Part shown: positions 33,422 through 41,915 of the stretch, one piece after another | How the letters are laid out: each line of letters starts with the position of its first letter | Numbering within the stretch: the first letter of the stretch is position 1 | Source of the DNA: Weissella oryzae SG25 | Lineage (GTDB): Bacteria > Bacillota > Bacilli > Lactobacillales > Lactobacillaceae | DNA length: 64,000 bases | Assembly (NCBI RefSeq): GCF_000691805.2 | Contig: NZ_DF820484.1 | Span: 225,630 to 289,629 of the forward strand | Direction: 5' to 3' | Program-made: the position numbers and the translations under genes | The notes under the pieces: generated by a model | The model's input: only the letters and a program-made list of their open reading frames with translations | Database searches by the model: none | Told to the model about the DNA's origin: nothing

Positions 33422-34822
33422 CTACTCTGCTTCTAATTCTGCCGTATGCTTAGCTTTTAAATCTTTCAACATTTGTGGCTCAAGCTTATCAACATTATTG
33501 AACAATAAGGCAACCGCTGATGCCGCATAACCAATAAAGGGAATCCAGATGAAGCCTAGCGTAATTGCATTCAAAGAGGCACTACTTTGTGCAGCTGAAC
33601 CAGCAATATAATGCCCAGCGGCCAAAACAGCTGCTAAAATCATTGAGCCTAAGCCCATGCCTAATTTAGCTGAAAATGATGAGAATGAAGTAACGAAACC
33701 TTCAGCTCGCACGCCATTTTTCCATTCACCAAAATCAACGGCATCAGATAACATAACGGCAATTAAGGCGCCGGTTAAGCCGTAAGAAATATAGTATAGA
33801 ACAATTCCAATCAAAATTACTGGAATCGAATCACCCATACGGTCAGCTAGATATAAAATCAATTGTGAAACAGCTGTCCCAGTCATCCCTAGTAGCATTG
33901 TGTTCCGCTTACCAATCCACTTTGAGCAGAAAGGAATTAATGCCGTTGATAGCACCGTAATGATTGTACCGGCCAAAACTAGGGAACCAAGACCCTCATT
34001 ATGTAGATTGTACTTAAAGTAATAAGGTAGTGCCGATGCCCGGACTGCAAAGCCACCCCAATAGATAAAGTTGATGAAAATAATAATCGCCCATGGATAA
34101 TTTCCTTTGAGCGCCTTAATTGATTCGCGCATTGGAACTGCCCGCTGCGAGTCACGCGTTACAACCCGCTCACGAGTACCTGAAAAGGCAATTAACAAAG
34201 CCGCAACTGTAATGACGGCTAAAATCACAGCCCAGATAAACCAACCAACTGATGATGTTGAAGGGTCTTTAGCCCCCTTATCAAAAATTCCAGCAAATAA
34301 AATCACGGCTGGTAAAGTCAAAGGCAAAAAAATCGCTGCTCCAAAATTACCGAATAATTGCCGCACTGTTGATAAGGTAATCTTTTCTGAGGGACTTGAT
34401 GATAATGTGGGCAAGATTGAAGTGACTGGAATATTGATACCTGAGTACAATACTTTCGCTCCAATATATGCGATGTAAATCCAAATGATTTTACCAGTCT
34501 GCCCAAAAGGTACATTGGTAAAGGCCATTACACAGAAAATTCCAAATGGAATTGAAAACCATAACCAATATGGTCGTGACTTTCCCCAACGTGTTTGTGT
34601 TCGGTCGATAAATTGACCCCAAATTAGGCCATCAAATGAATCAATAATTGCCGAGATTGCAAACAAGCCCGTAACGGCGGCAGCAGCTATGCCCATTGTG
34701 TCGGTTGCAAAAACTAAAAAATAAGTTCCTACGATTTGGAAAATCGTATTACACCCAAAATCGCTCATTGCATAAGAAATCCGCTGTCCCCAAGGGACTT
34801 GGTGGTTATTTTCAGCGTCCAT
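33422..34822 (-). CDS. GPH-family sugar/cation symporter for xylosides (XylP/YicJ-like)
   Basis: A 466-residue twelve-helix transporter of the glycoside-pentoside-hexuronide family. The N-terminus has the family block RISYAMSDFGCNTIFQIVGTYFLVF, and DGLIWGQFIDRTQTRWGKSRPY (about 65-86) carries the conserved charged loop. DAVDFGEWKNGVRAEGF (about 365-381) is the second family motif. Paired with a GH31 alpha-xylosidase, it most likely imports isoprimeverose or related alpha-xylosides, as XylP does in lactobacilli. First gene of the operon, divergent from an AraC-type regulator. Confidence 0.93.
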   Translation of the reverse strand: MDAENNHQVPWGQRISYAMSDFGCNTIFQIVGTYFLVFATDTMGIAAAAVTGLFAISAIIDSFDGLIWGQFIDRTQTRWGKSRPYWLWFSIPFGIFCVMAFTNVPFGQTGKIIWIYIAYIGAKVLYSGINIPVTSILPTLSSSPSEKITLSTVRQLFGNFGAAIFLPLTLPAVILFAGIFDKGAKDPSTSSVGWFIWAVILAVITVAALLIAFSGTRERVVTRDSQRAVPMRESIKALKGNYPWAIIIFINFIYWGGFAVRASALPYYFKYNLHNEGLGSLVLAGTIITVLSTALIPFCSKWIGKRNTMLLGMTGTAVSQLILYLADRMGDSIPVILIGIVLYYISYGLTGALIAVMLSDAVDFGEWKNGVRAEGFVTSFSSFSAKLGMGLGSMILAAVLAAGHYIAGSAAQSSASLNAITLGFIWIPFIGYAASAVALLFNNVDKLEPQMLKDLKAKHTAELEAE

Positions 34823-34851
34823 AATACCTACTCCTTAAAACATGGTTAACA

Positions 34852-34909
34852 AAATTTGCTTATAAATTTGCTTGTGCACGCAAATCAAGTTATCATGTAG
34901 ACGCTTACA
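34852..34909 (-). promoter_or_regulatory. Control region of the xyloside operon: cre, promoter and direct repeats
   Basis: TGTAGACGCTTACA (34896-34909) matches a catabolite-responsive element with one mismatch. Minus-strand -35 TTGATT (34888-34883) and -10 TATAAG (34864-34859) have 18-base spacing. AAATTTGCTT is repeated directly at 34852-34861 and 34864-34873 and could bind the AraC-type regulator. Confidence 0.6.
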
Positions 34910-34984
34910 TTCAAATGGCTTTTTTTATTTTAGTAACAATTTGAAAATAATTAAGTAAGAATTTGAAGTTTTCAGGAGAGAATA

Positions 34985-35838
34985 ATGGATACTAATCAAC
35001 ATGAAGCCATTCATGCGAATCATGACGTTTTGGTTCGCTTTTTTTTATCAACAACCAATCAAGCTGGCGTTTTTCCGCTACACTGGCATCAAAGTATTGA
35101 GCTTATTTATGTTCTAAGTGGTGAGGTGATTTTTACAGTTAATTCCGAGTCCTTTAGCATCAAAGCAAACCAGTTTTTTATAATCCCTTCCAGTGTTATT
35201 CATTCAGATGTACACACTGCTAATCAAGCCTACGTCATTCAAATCCCCCTACGTTTTTTTTATAACTTTGGCATGAATGCTGAGAATTGGCGGATTGATT
35301 ATAATAAATTAGGCGACCTTGATCACCAAACCGTCCTACGCCACTTCAACCACCTCTATCAAATTTATCAAGCTAAGGCCCCAGGTTATCTATTTTCATT
35401 TTATTCAGTTCTGTTGATTCTTTTAGAGCAAATTCAAGTCACTTGTATGCTTGAAAAAAGAGCAATCCTTACTCAAAAAGATCAAATTAACGATGTCATT
35501 GATTATATTAATGTCCACTTTACTGAAAAAATCACCGTGAATACGCTAGCTGCTACCTTTGGTTACAATCCAAATTATCTTAGTCGAAAGTTTAAGACTA
35601 CCACTGGCTATACACTGATTAATTATCTATACAGTTTACGTGTTAATCGTGCCTATCTAATGCTCATTGAAACTGATGATTCAATTAAAACGATTTTCCA
35701 AAATGTCGGCCTGCCAAACAACCAAACAACCAAACAACATATCACTACTTTAAAAAATTCTTTGGTGAAGGGCCTTTGCAATTAAGAAAAAACAAGCAAG
35801 CCATTAAAATCATTTCAGACTCACCTAATGAAATTTAA
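34985..35838 (+). pseudogene. AraC-family regulator of the xyloside operon, frameshifted at an 8-bp tandem repeat
   Basis: An AraC/MsmR-type protein with an N-terminal cupin sugar-sensing domain (HWHQSIELIYVLSGEV at about residues 31-46) and two C-terminal helix-turn-helix motifs (first: NTLAATFGYNPNYLSRKFKT, about 182-201). In the given frame it stops at 35785 with an aberrant tail. The tail follows three copies of CAAACAAC (35715-35722, 35723-35730, 35731-35738). Removing one copy restores the frame and the normal C-terminus, YHYFKKFFGEGPLQLRKNKQ, ending at 35838. With three copies the second HTH is incomplete and the protein is probably inactive. GGAGAG precedes the ATG. Confidence 0.88.
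35715..35738 (+). repeat. Three-copy 8-bp tandem repeat (CAAACAAC) inside the AraC-type gene
   Basis: Three exact head-to-tail octamers. Because 8 is not a multiple of 3, gain or loss of one unit changes the frame; two copies give an intact protein. Confidence 0.95.
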
Positions 35839-35885
35839 AACTAATAAACATTGATAATCTTTCAAATCCGATACATAAATGCTCA

Positions 35886-35937
35886 AATAAATAAGCCATC
35901 AATTGTTGTGATAGCAATTGATGACTTATTTATTTGG
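35886..35937. terminator. Bidirectional terminator between the AraC-type and DUF2316 genes
   Basis: AATAAATAAGCCATCAATTG pairs with CAATTGATGACTTATTTATT with one mismatch, 9-10 base loop. Confidence 0.75.
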
Positions 35938-35960
35938 TAAAGTTAGCTTTTTACTAGTGC

Positions 35961-35976
35961 TGTTCCACATGAAACA
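35961..35976. other. parS site 5
   Basis: TGTTCCACATGAAACA, perfect match to the consensus, ten bases past the stop of the DUF2316 gene. Confidence 0.88.
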
Positions 35977-35985
35977 TCCCTTAAA

Positions 35986-36291
35986 TTAGTTCCGCGTAAT
36001 TTTTTGTTGGTCAATATACTGACTATTTAAAAACCAATATTCATGGTAATCCCCTACTAAGGCTGTATAATCTATTGCTACTTTACCGGCAGCCTGAATT
36101 TTATCAGCCAAATATTCTTTTAAAACCCAAGGATTTTCAATTACATTTGTTTGTAAACTGAAAATTTGCTCAATCACTGCCGCGTTCGTTTGTAAATCAT
36201 TAGCGATTTCTTCAAAAGTAAGCCCAGCAATTTCTCGATTAGCAGCTAGTTCTTTAATCGTATTACGCTTTTCAATAAAATTTAGTGACAT
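35986..36291 (-). CDS. DUF2316 family protein
   Basis: A 101-residue protein recognisable as DUF2316: MSLNFIEKRNTIKEL, then a helix-turn-helix-like LTFEEIANDLQTNAAVIEQIF, then ENPWVLKEYLADKI and the conserved end YTALVGDYHEYWFLN. It is probably a small DNA-binding or sensor protein; function not established. The frame is open for 73 more codons upstream, but that part overlaps the divergent TetR gene and is not protein-like, so the ATG at 36291 (preceded by GGATTTAAGG) is chosen. Gene pairs of DUF2316 with a TetR regulator are common in lactobacilli. Confidence 0.85.
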   Translation of the reverse strand: MSLNFIEKRNTIKELAANREIAGLTFEEIANDLQTNAAVIEQIFSLQTNVIENPWVLKEYLADKIQAAGKVAIDYTALVGDYHEYWFLNSQYIDQQKITRN

Positions 36292-36436
36292 CCTTAAATC
36301 CAACCTTTTAAATTTATTAACTTTCAAAATGATTATTTCTGACCTATCATTTAGTGAATAACTATAAACGCTAAAATCAAAGTTAAGAAGGGACTTACGC
36401 AACATTTTGAATAAAATCGTTGTGTAACTATTAATT

Positions 36437-36991
36437 ATGCCAAAAGCCTTCATCGATGAACAATTAAAACTTGACCCACGCATTCTTAAGTCACAACATG
36501 CCTTACACAATGCCTTAGTCCATTTTTATAATCAAGGTTATGCCTTCAATGCTCTATCAATTAGTATGGTCACTGATAAAGCTAAAATTGCGCGCTCAAC
36601 CTTTTACCGTCATCATACAGACCTTGCCGATATTATTGTAATTGATTTTTTCAGTCAGATTTATACTCTCCAACAAGCATTTGATAAATTACCTAAAATA
36701 AATTTTGAACGTACTGGTGAACTAATCATTGATAGCTTCTTAGCTCATCAAATTGATTTTAAGTTAGCGCTTTGGGCTGGTATCGAAGGCCATATTATTG
36801 ACATCTTTGCTGGTGAATTTATCAAAATTGTTAGATTACAACAAATTCAGCTTGAACAAACCCATTTCCATGCTTATTTCTTTGCAGCGGCCTTATTTAA
36901 CTTTGGTCAACTACTGGCAAACGACCAAACAAATATATCCAAAAATACCGCCTATCGACTTTATAAGCAACTTATACCCAAACTTAACTAA
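36437..36991 (+). CDS. TetR/AcrR-family regulator
   Basis: A 184-residue regulator. The N-terminal HTH is ALSISMVTDKAKIARSTFYR (about residues 39-58), followed by the YRHHTDLADII helix typical of TetR proteins. The C-terminal helical ligand domain is divergent. The ribosome site is poor. It is divergent from the DUF2316 gene, with a 145-base shared control region. Target unknown. Confidence 0.85.
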   Translation: MPKAFIDEQLKLDPRILKSQHALHNALVHFYNQGYAFNALSISMVTDKAKIARSTFYRHHTDLADIIVIDFFSQIYTLQQAFDKLPKINFERTGELIIDSFLAHQIDFKLALWAGIEGHIIDIFAGEFIKIVRLQQIQLEQTHFHAYFFAAALFNFGQLLANDQTNISKNTAYRLYKQLIPKLN

Positions 36992-37043
36992 AAAATACAC
37001 TAGCCCTGGTAAGCCATATAACTTACCAGGGCTAGTGTATTTT
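36992..37043. terminator. Strong bidirectional terminator
   Basis: Exact 20-bp stem starting AATACACTAGCCC (36994-37013 with 37022-37041), 8-base loop, A-run on one side and T-run on the other. Serves the convergent TetR and dehydrogenase genes. Confidence 0.92.
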
Positions 37044-37061
37044 AATTCTTATAATCTTTTG

Positions 37062-38024
37062 CTAATTATTAACAATAAACTTTGTAGGTTTATCTTGATT
37101 GACAGCTAAAATATTTTGGGCTACAATTTTCGCCATGGCATCACGGGCTTCAACCGTTGCATTACCAATATGTGGGGTCAAAACTACATTATCAAGCCCA
37201 ATTAAACCAGCATCTACTTCCGGTTCATTCTCATATACGTCCAATGGAGCTCCAGCAATCATGCCCTGCTTCAAAGCTATTACTAAGTCACTTTCATCAA
37301 CAATTGGTCCACGACCAACATTAATTAATTGCGCCGTATTTTTCATTGCTTTAAAGACATCTAAATCAAAACGGTGCCGGCTAGTGCTATTTAGAGGGGC
37401 GTTGATACTGATAACATCACTAGTCTTAACTAGCTCGTCAAAAGGCACATATTTAGCCCCCAGGTCACGCTCCTCTGGATCAGATAGGCGCCTTGGCTGC
37501 CAATACTGAATTTTCATTGATAAAGCCACCGCCTTTCGGGCAACTGCTTGTCCGATGTTACCAAAACCAAAGACCCCCAACGTTTTACCAGCGATTTCAT
37601 TACCAAGAAAATATGTTGGTGCCCAACCGGTAAATTTTCCGCTGCGCGTTACTTTATCGCCTTCCGTTATTCGATGATTTAAATCTAGAATTAGGCCCAG
37701 TGTCACCTCAGCGACCGAATTAGTCGAAACTAGTGGTGTATTGGAAACAAAAATCTGCTTACTTTTCGCATAAGCTACATCAATATTGTTATAACCAGCC
37801 CCAAAATTAGCAATAAACTTTAGCTTAGGTGCAGCATCAATAATTTCACGGTCAATCGTTGTTGATAACGCACTAATTATATAATCAACGTCCAAAACTA
37901 AATCTAGTAATTGCTTATGGGTGATTAATGTTTTTTCTTGATAGGCGACAACTTCAATACCACTATCATCAAAATACCGATAGGTGCTCTCTGGCAATTC
38001 TGCGGTAATTAATACCTTAGCCAT
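37062..38024 (-). CDS. D-isomer-specific 2-hydroxyacid dehydrogenase
   Basis: A 320-residue NAD(P)-dependent dehydrogenase. The dinucleotide fold is at LGVFGFGNIGQAVARKA (about residues 145-161). Catalytic residues are the Arg in NVGRGPIVDE (about 232), the Glu in NEPEVDAGL (about 260) and the His in LTPHIGNAT (about 280). It is closest in feel to glyoxylate/hydroxypyruvate or 2-ketogluconate reductases rather than D-lactate dehydrogenase. The start was moved to the ATG at 38024, where GGAGGAAAGAGAA provides the ribosome site. Single-gene unit. Confidence 0.92.
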   Translation of the reverse strand: MAKVLITAELPESTYRYFDDSGIEVVAYQEKTLITHKQLLDLVLDVDYIISALSTTIDREIIDAAPKLKFIANFGAGYNNIDVAYAKSKQIFVSNTPLVSTNSVAEVTLGLILDLNHRITEGDKVTRSGKFTGWAPTYFLGNEIAGKTLGVFGFGNIGQAVARKAVALSMKIQYWQPRRLSDPEERDLGAKYVPFDELVKTSDVISINAPLNSTSRHRFDLDVFKAMKNTAQLINVGRGPIVDESDLVIALKQGMIAGAPLDVYENEPEVDAGLIGLDNVVLTPHIGNATVEARDAMAKIVAQNILAVNQDKPTKFIVNN

Positions 38025-38253
38025 TTCTCTTTCCTCCAATTATCAGCCGACTAAAATGTAAATTCTAGGAACAATTGCTACTTAATTGTTTCTTACCAGC
38101 TAAGTCATTGCTGGTTACTTAGTCCAATTTTACCATTATGTTTAGAATTTGAATCCTTAGATTACCGCTAACTATTCTTTTTTATCTGGCTCATTTTGGA
38201 GTAAGATAATAGATAATGTTGCACAAATAGCTACCTTTAAGGAGTTCCATGTT

Positions 38254-39270
38254 ATGTATCAAGCAAATTTAACTCGTTATGATAAAATGCTCTACAATCG
38301 CGTTGGTAACAGTGGCCTCAAACTATCAGCAATTAGCTTAGGTCTTTGGAATAATTTTGGCAGTGTTGATGCTTTTAGTAATCAACAGGCAATTATCCAC
38401 CAAGCCTTCGACCTGGGGATTACTTATTTTGATCTTGCTAATAATTATGGGCCAACTCCCGGTAGTGCCGAAGAAAATTTTGGCAAAATCATGCTTAAAG
38501 ATATGAAACCTTATCGCGATGAAATAGTGATTGCTAGTAAAGCGGGTTATGAAATGTGGCCCGGTCCATACGGTAATTGGGCTTCTCGTAAGAGTATTAT
38601 CGCCAGTGCCGACCAAAGTCTTCAACGTACCGGCCTAGATTATTTCGACATTTTTTACAGCCACCGGCCTGACCCAGATACACCACTTGAAGAAACGGCT
38701 TTGGCCCTTGACCAATTAGTTCGTACAGGCAAAGCCCTCTATATTGGTATTTCAAACTATAATACGCAACAAACAAAGGCCATTAATCAAATCTTTGTAG
38801 AATTAAAAACGCCCTTTATTATTAGCCAGCCTCGTTACAACATGTTTAACCGAACTGCCGAGGATGACTTATTTACCACATTAACCCAGCTTGGCAAGGG
38901 TGCTGTTGGCTTTAGTTCACTCTCGCAAGGCCTTCTGACAGATCGTTATTTGGATGACGACATCCCTGCTAATTCACGCGCAATGAAAGCCACTATCCCC
39001 TTTCTATCAAAAAACCAGGTCGGAGCAACCAAGCTAACGGTTACTGCTTTAAATAAAGTTGCCCAACGCCGCAATCAAACCCTCGCCCAAATGGCCTTAG
39101 CTTGGAACTTACGAATCGATGGGCTTACATCTGTACTAACTGGGGCTAGCAGCCCCCAACAAGTTATTGATAATGTAGCTACCTTAGATAACCTAACCTT
39201 TTCTGAAGCTGAACTAACTGAAATTGATGCCATTTTAGCACAGCAACCCGCAATATCATGGCGTCGCTGA
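38254..39270 (+). CDS. Aldo/keto reductase (YghZ/KchB-like)
   Basis: A 338-residue TIM-barrel oxidoreductase of the AKR family that includes E. coli YghZ. The catalytic Asp and Tyr are in YFDLANNYGP (about residues 57-66), the Lys in IASKAGYEMW (about 93) and the His in FYSHRPDPDTP (about 136). NADPH-binding residues follow in the GASSPQQVIDN block near the C-terminus. Relatives detoxify methylglyoxal and other aldehydes. AGGAG lies nine bases before the ATG. Single-gene unit with a strong terminator. Confidence 0.92.
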   Translation: MYQANLTRYDKMLYNRVGNSGLKLSAISLGLWNNFGSVDAFSNQQAIIHQAFDLGITYFDLANNYGPTPGSAEENFGKIMLKDMKPYRDEIVIASKAGYEMWPGPYGNWASRKSIIASADQSLQRTGLDYFDIFYSHRPDPDTPLEETALALDQLVRTGKALYIGISNYNTQQTKAINQIFVELKTPFIISQPRYNMFNRTAEDDLFTTLTQLGKGAVGFSSLSQGLLTDRYLDDDIPANSRAMKATIPFLSKNQVGATKLTVTALNKVAQRRNQTLAQMALAWNLRIDGLTSVLTGASSPQQVIDNVATLDNLTFSEAELTEIDAILAQQPAISWRR

Positions 39271-39298
39271 TAAGTGCTTACTTAACGTATATTGTTAT

Positions 39299-39340
39299 AA
39301 AAAAGCCAGTAAACTTGATGAAGTTTACTGGCTTTTTTTA
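39299..39340. terminator. Bidirectional terminator between convergent oxidoreductase genes
   Basis: AAAAGCCAGTAAACTT, a 4-base loop, then AAGTTTACTGGCTTTT; the T-run touches the stop codon of the next gene. Confidence 0.92.
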
Positions 39341-40237
39341 ATGCTTAAATTCAACCAAAACACGGCCGCGGCTATGATTCTCAATCATAAAGTGTTGTGC
39401 TTCCTTTGTTTCCTCAACAGCGAAAATCTTGCCAATTGGCGCTTTAATTGCCCCAGTAGCTAGTTGCTTAATCAATTGGCGATAGTTATCAGCCGCAAAT
39501 TCCTCATGCACAAATTTAAAATCAGCCGTTTGTTCATGCTTCATCAACACAATTGTGACCACCCGCGCCTTTGTAAAATGCTCAGCCAGCGTTTCAATTA
39601 AGGCTTCACTACCTGCAATGTCAATAATTAGCGCATCTTCCGCCTTAACCGGTACTTCATCAACGGTATAGGTCTTTATATTTGGCAACTCGGTTGCTAG
39701 GTATTGTTGACTTGCAGCACTAACAACTGGCCAGACTGCCTGATTTTCTTTTACGACTAGACTTTGGAGCAGATACATCCCAATAACTGAATTTGCACCT
39801 GTGATAACAATATTTTCCTCATTACTTTGGGTAATTTGCTCCTGTAATGTGATTGCCGTCGCCGTTAAAGTGGCAGACGCTGCATCACTCACAGCGTCTG
39901 GTAGTACAAAAAGCCAGTCTGGTTCAGTATTTTGGATATACTCACTATATGAACCCGCTGGATTCAAAACAAAGACCCGCTGATGTAGCAAATTTTGGTC
40001 ACGCTTAGCCCCCACTGCCGTAACCTCACCAACGCCACTCACCCCAATTGTCCGTGGTAGCGCAGCAAAGTGTTCATTTGTTGCATGGGCATCAGATTCC
40101 CGCTTTACATCCGTTGGAACAACCGGCAAGAGATGTAGCTTAATGATTACCCCATCTGGTGTCAGACTGGGTTGATCAATGGTCTTGTATTCTAAACCAT
40201 CAATTCCTTCGAAATTAGTTTGTACAACTGAAAGCAT
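39338..40237 (-). CDS. MDR-superfamily zinc-less alcohol dehydrogenase/quinone reductase-like protein
   Basis: A 299-residue medium-chain dehydrogenase/reductase. It has the N-terminal GroES-like domain (GVSGVGEVTAVG, about residues 64-75) and a Rossmann half (ENIVITGANSVIGMYLLQ, about 140-157, in place of the usual GAxGGVG). The structural and catalytic zinc cysteines are absent, as in quinone oxidoreductases. It lies 22 bases after a TetR gene and so forms an auto-regulated pair, probably for an electrophile or quinone stress. Substrate unknown. Confidence 0.85.
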   Translation of the reverse strand: MLSVVQTNFEGIDGLEYKTIDQPSLTPDGVIIKLHLLPVVPTDVKRESDAHATNEHFAALPRTIGVSGVGEVTAVGAKRDQNLLHQRVFVLNPAGSYSEYIQNTEPDWLFVLPDAVSDAASATLTATAITLQEQITQSNEENIVITGANSVIGMYLLQSLVVKENQAVWPVVSAASQQYLATELPNIKTYTVDEVPVKAEDALIIDIAGSEALIETLAEHFTKARVVTIVLMKHEQTADFKFVHEEFAADNYRQLIKQLATGAIKAPIGKIFAVEETKEAQHFMIENHSRGRVLVEFKH

Positions 40238-40259
40238 TTTAACTTCCTCCTTTTAATGA

Positions 40260-40820
40260 TTAATTACGTGTCTTAAAGTCACAATACTTTTGATAATAAT
40301 GCCAAACCAGGCTTGATAATTTTTCGGGTTCAGTCTGTTTGACCCAGGTGTCAAAAGCTAACTGATAAATATTACCTGCTAACTTACTTGCAAATGCTGC
40401 ATCGTCAATCCCATAGGTAGGTTCTAACACTGCTTGAATCTGCTGTGTGACCTGATTTGCTTTCAAAAGTTCCCGTTCATATAAATTCTCATCTGCCATG
40501 ATGATTTCATGTCGTGCAGCGGTCATTGTATGTGTATCATCAAACACCTGTTTGGCAATTTCACGATAGCCGCTTACTACTTTTACTAAAGATTGCTCTT
40601 CCTTACATTCTGTAATTGCTTTTAGCAAAGCTGCGATAAATTCTTCATGGGCAGCAAAAAGTACATCACTCTTATCTTTAAACTGCCGGAAAAAAGTTCG
40701 TTCCGTCAGGCCAGCGGCTTCCGCAATCTGTTGGACCGTTGTTTCACGATAGCCTTGGTCGGCAAATAAACGATGGGCTGCATGTCGTAAACGTGCTTTA
40801 CTTGTTTCTTTTTTAGCCAT
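40260..40820 (-). CDS. TetR/AcrR-family regulator of the adjacent oxidoreductase
   Basis: A 186-residue regulator with a clean HTH, TTVQQIAEAAGLTERTFFRQ (about residues 22-41), followed by FKDKSDVLFAAHEEF. It leads a two-gene operon with the MDR protein. A near-perfect palindrome (40909-40941) about 90 bases upstream of the start is the likely operator, so the pair should be self-repressed and released by the oxidoreductase substrate. Confidence 0.92.
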   Translation of the reverse strand: MAKKETSKARLRHAAHRLFADQGYRETTVQQIAEAAGLTERTFFRQFKDKSDVLFAAHEEFIAALLKAITECKEEQSLVKVVSGYREIAKQVFDDTHTMTAARHEIIMADENLYERELLKANQVTQQIQAVLEPTYGIDDAAFASKLAGNIYQLAFDTWVKQTEPEKLSSLVWHYYQKYCDFKTRN

Positions 40821-40908
40821 TAAACTCCCTTATTGATAAAACGCAAAGCTTCTTTGTCACTGCCAAAAAAGCTTAATTTACTAAGTTTTTGATTACTGGG
40901 CTTATCTT

Positions 40909-40941
40909 AACACAAAATGTCAGTCTATGACATTTTGTGTT
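40909..40941 (-). promoter_or_regulatory. Palindromic operator of the TetR-oxidoreductase operon
   Basis: AACACAAAATGTCA and TGACATTTTGTGTT, perfect 14-bp arms with a 5-base centre. The T-rich end supplies a possible minus-strand -35. Confidence 0.8.
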
Positions 40942-40965
40942 ATAAAATTTTTAAATCCCATCAAA

Positions 40966-40998
40966 AAAACACCTTAAGTTTTAAACTTAAAGTGTTTT
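40966..40998 (-). terminator. Terminator of the small YdeI-like gene
   Basis: AACACcTTAAGTTT with AAACTTAAaGTGTT, U-run on the minus transcript. Confidence 0.85.
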
Positions 40999-41006
40999 AT
41001 CCCAAC

Positions 41007-41252
41007 TTAAGCCCGCTGGTCATAAGCCCGTTTAGACTTAAAGCCTGCCGCTAAGATAATCTTCATTTGCTCAATATGCCTTGCTTGTGTTTCAACTGCC
41101 TTAACCCCAAAAATATACCGCGCCCATTCTCTTTGATAGCCCGGCGTCAAGCTTGTAAAAAAAGTCGCCAAGTTTTGGTCACCATCAGCAACCAATATTT
41201 CTAATACTGCTGGAATCTTTTCTTCAAAATCCGCCAAACTTTTCATCCCCAT
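41007..41252 (-). CDS. Small YdeI/OmpD-associated (OmdA-like) protein
   Basis: An 81-residue protein that corresponds to the C-terminal helical part of YdeI/OmdA proteins: FFTSLTPGYQREWARYIFGVKAVETQARHIEQM and a terminal AAGFKSKRAYD. Full-length relatives are 130-190 residues, so this is either a compact family member or a truncated one. AGAGAGGTAGAT precedes the ATG. Function is not well established (linked to bacteriocin or stress resistance in some bacteria). It has its own terminator. Confidence 0.7.
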   Translation of the reverse strand: MGMKSLADFEEKIPAVLEILVADGDQNLATFFTSLTPGYQREWARYIFGVKAVETQARHIEQMKIILAAGFKSKRAYDQRA

Positions 41253-41640
41253 ATCTACCTCTCTTTATTAAACAATTGTCCCAATTATATACCAAGCAAC
41301 TGCATCTTAAAATTTTTTATACTTAGCTGTGACAACTGTCGCAGCATCTAGTTATTTACTAGTCTATAAGCAATTAGCCGGGGCTAACCTTCAAAAAAAA
41401 CTTAATTTTGCTATCGCTAGTATTAGCTAAAAAGCCGTAATAATTACTGTATCATTTACATAAAAAAACAAGTCAAAAATTACTAACTTCAAGGGTTAGC
41501 CAATAACAAAATAAGCGTAAAAATAAAATCATGTTATACATAGACAAATTGCATATTACATATGCCGTAACAGCTTAAGCTATTTTATTCTATCAACTCA
41601 CCTAATTTTCATGCTATCTGATACATTTCATTCAATCATA
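41253..41640. other. Non-coding region upstream of the T-box promoter
   Basis: About 390 bases without a supported gene. A palindrome GCTGTGACA-ac-TGTCGCAGC (41326-41345, one mismatch) lies near the start of the small YdeI-like gene's control region and may be an operator. The remainder is AT-rich with nothing definite. Confidence 0.4.
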
Positions 41641-41669
41641 TTGACAAGCTATAGATTGCTCTGTATGCT
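41641..41669 (+). promoter_or_regulatory. Promoter of the T-box-permease transcript
   Basis: -35 TTGACA, 17-base spacer, -10 TATGCT. ATATTGACAA (41638-41647) and TTGTCAATAT (41671-41680) form an inverted repeat around the promoter that might bind a repressor. Confidence 0.75.
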
Positions 41670-41687
41670 ATTGTCAATATAGTTGGT

Positions 41688-41890
41688 TAAATCTACGAGA
41701 GCAAAAAAGACTACCTTCCTTAATTCTAGCGAGTCCATATTTGGTGTAAATGGATATTAAGTGATAGTCAGGGCGTTGCTTGAGAATACAATCTATAGCC
41801 TTAAATGAGCAGCTCAGGTAAACTGAGAAATAGGGTGGAACCGCGTTATTCAACGTCCCTATGTCAAATAATTTGGCATGGGGACTTTTT
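41688..41890 (+). ncRNA. T-box riboswitch controlling the second amino-acid permease
   Basis: The T-box sequence AGGGTGGAACCGCG (41832-41845) is exact. Stem I precedes it: basal pairing AGAGCAA / TTGCTT, GACTA / TAGTC, CTTAAT / ATTAAG, an AGCGAG bulge and a TCCAT...ATGGA hairpin with a GGTG element. The terminator is GTCCCTATG / CATGGGGAC (41855-41885) followed by TTTTT, and the T-box sequence can pair with its left arm. Uncharged tRNA would favour read-through. The specifier codon lies in the internal loop near 41757-41765 but I could not fix it, so the amino acid is unassigned. Confidence 0.9.
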
Positions 41891-41915
41891 GTGTCTCCGT
41901 GTATAGGAGGATTTT

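Noticed and set aside
35715..35738. A CRISPR or other repeat array in the window
   Set aside because: The only tandem repeat found is the three-copy octamer inside the AraC-type gene; no repeat-spacer pattern or cas gene was seen.
13395..35976. Reading the TGTTCCACATGAAACA elements as Noc-binding sites or as dispersed transposon ends
   Set aside because: Noc sites have a different core (TTCCCGGGAA type), and no transposase or target duplication accompanies the elements; they fit parS.
35986..36510. The 174-codon version of the DUF2316 protein
   Set aside because: The first 73 codons overlap the divergent TetR gene and its control region and are cysteine-rich, unlike a DUF2316 N-terminus.
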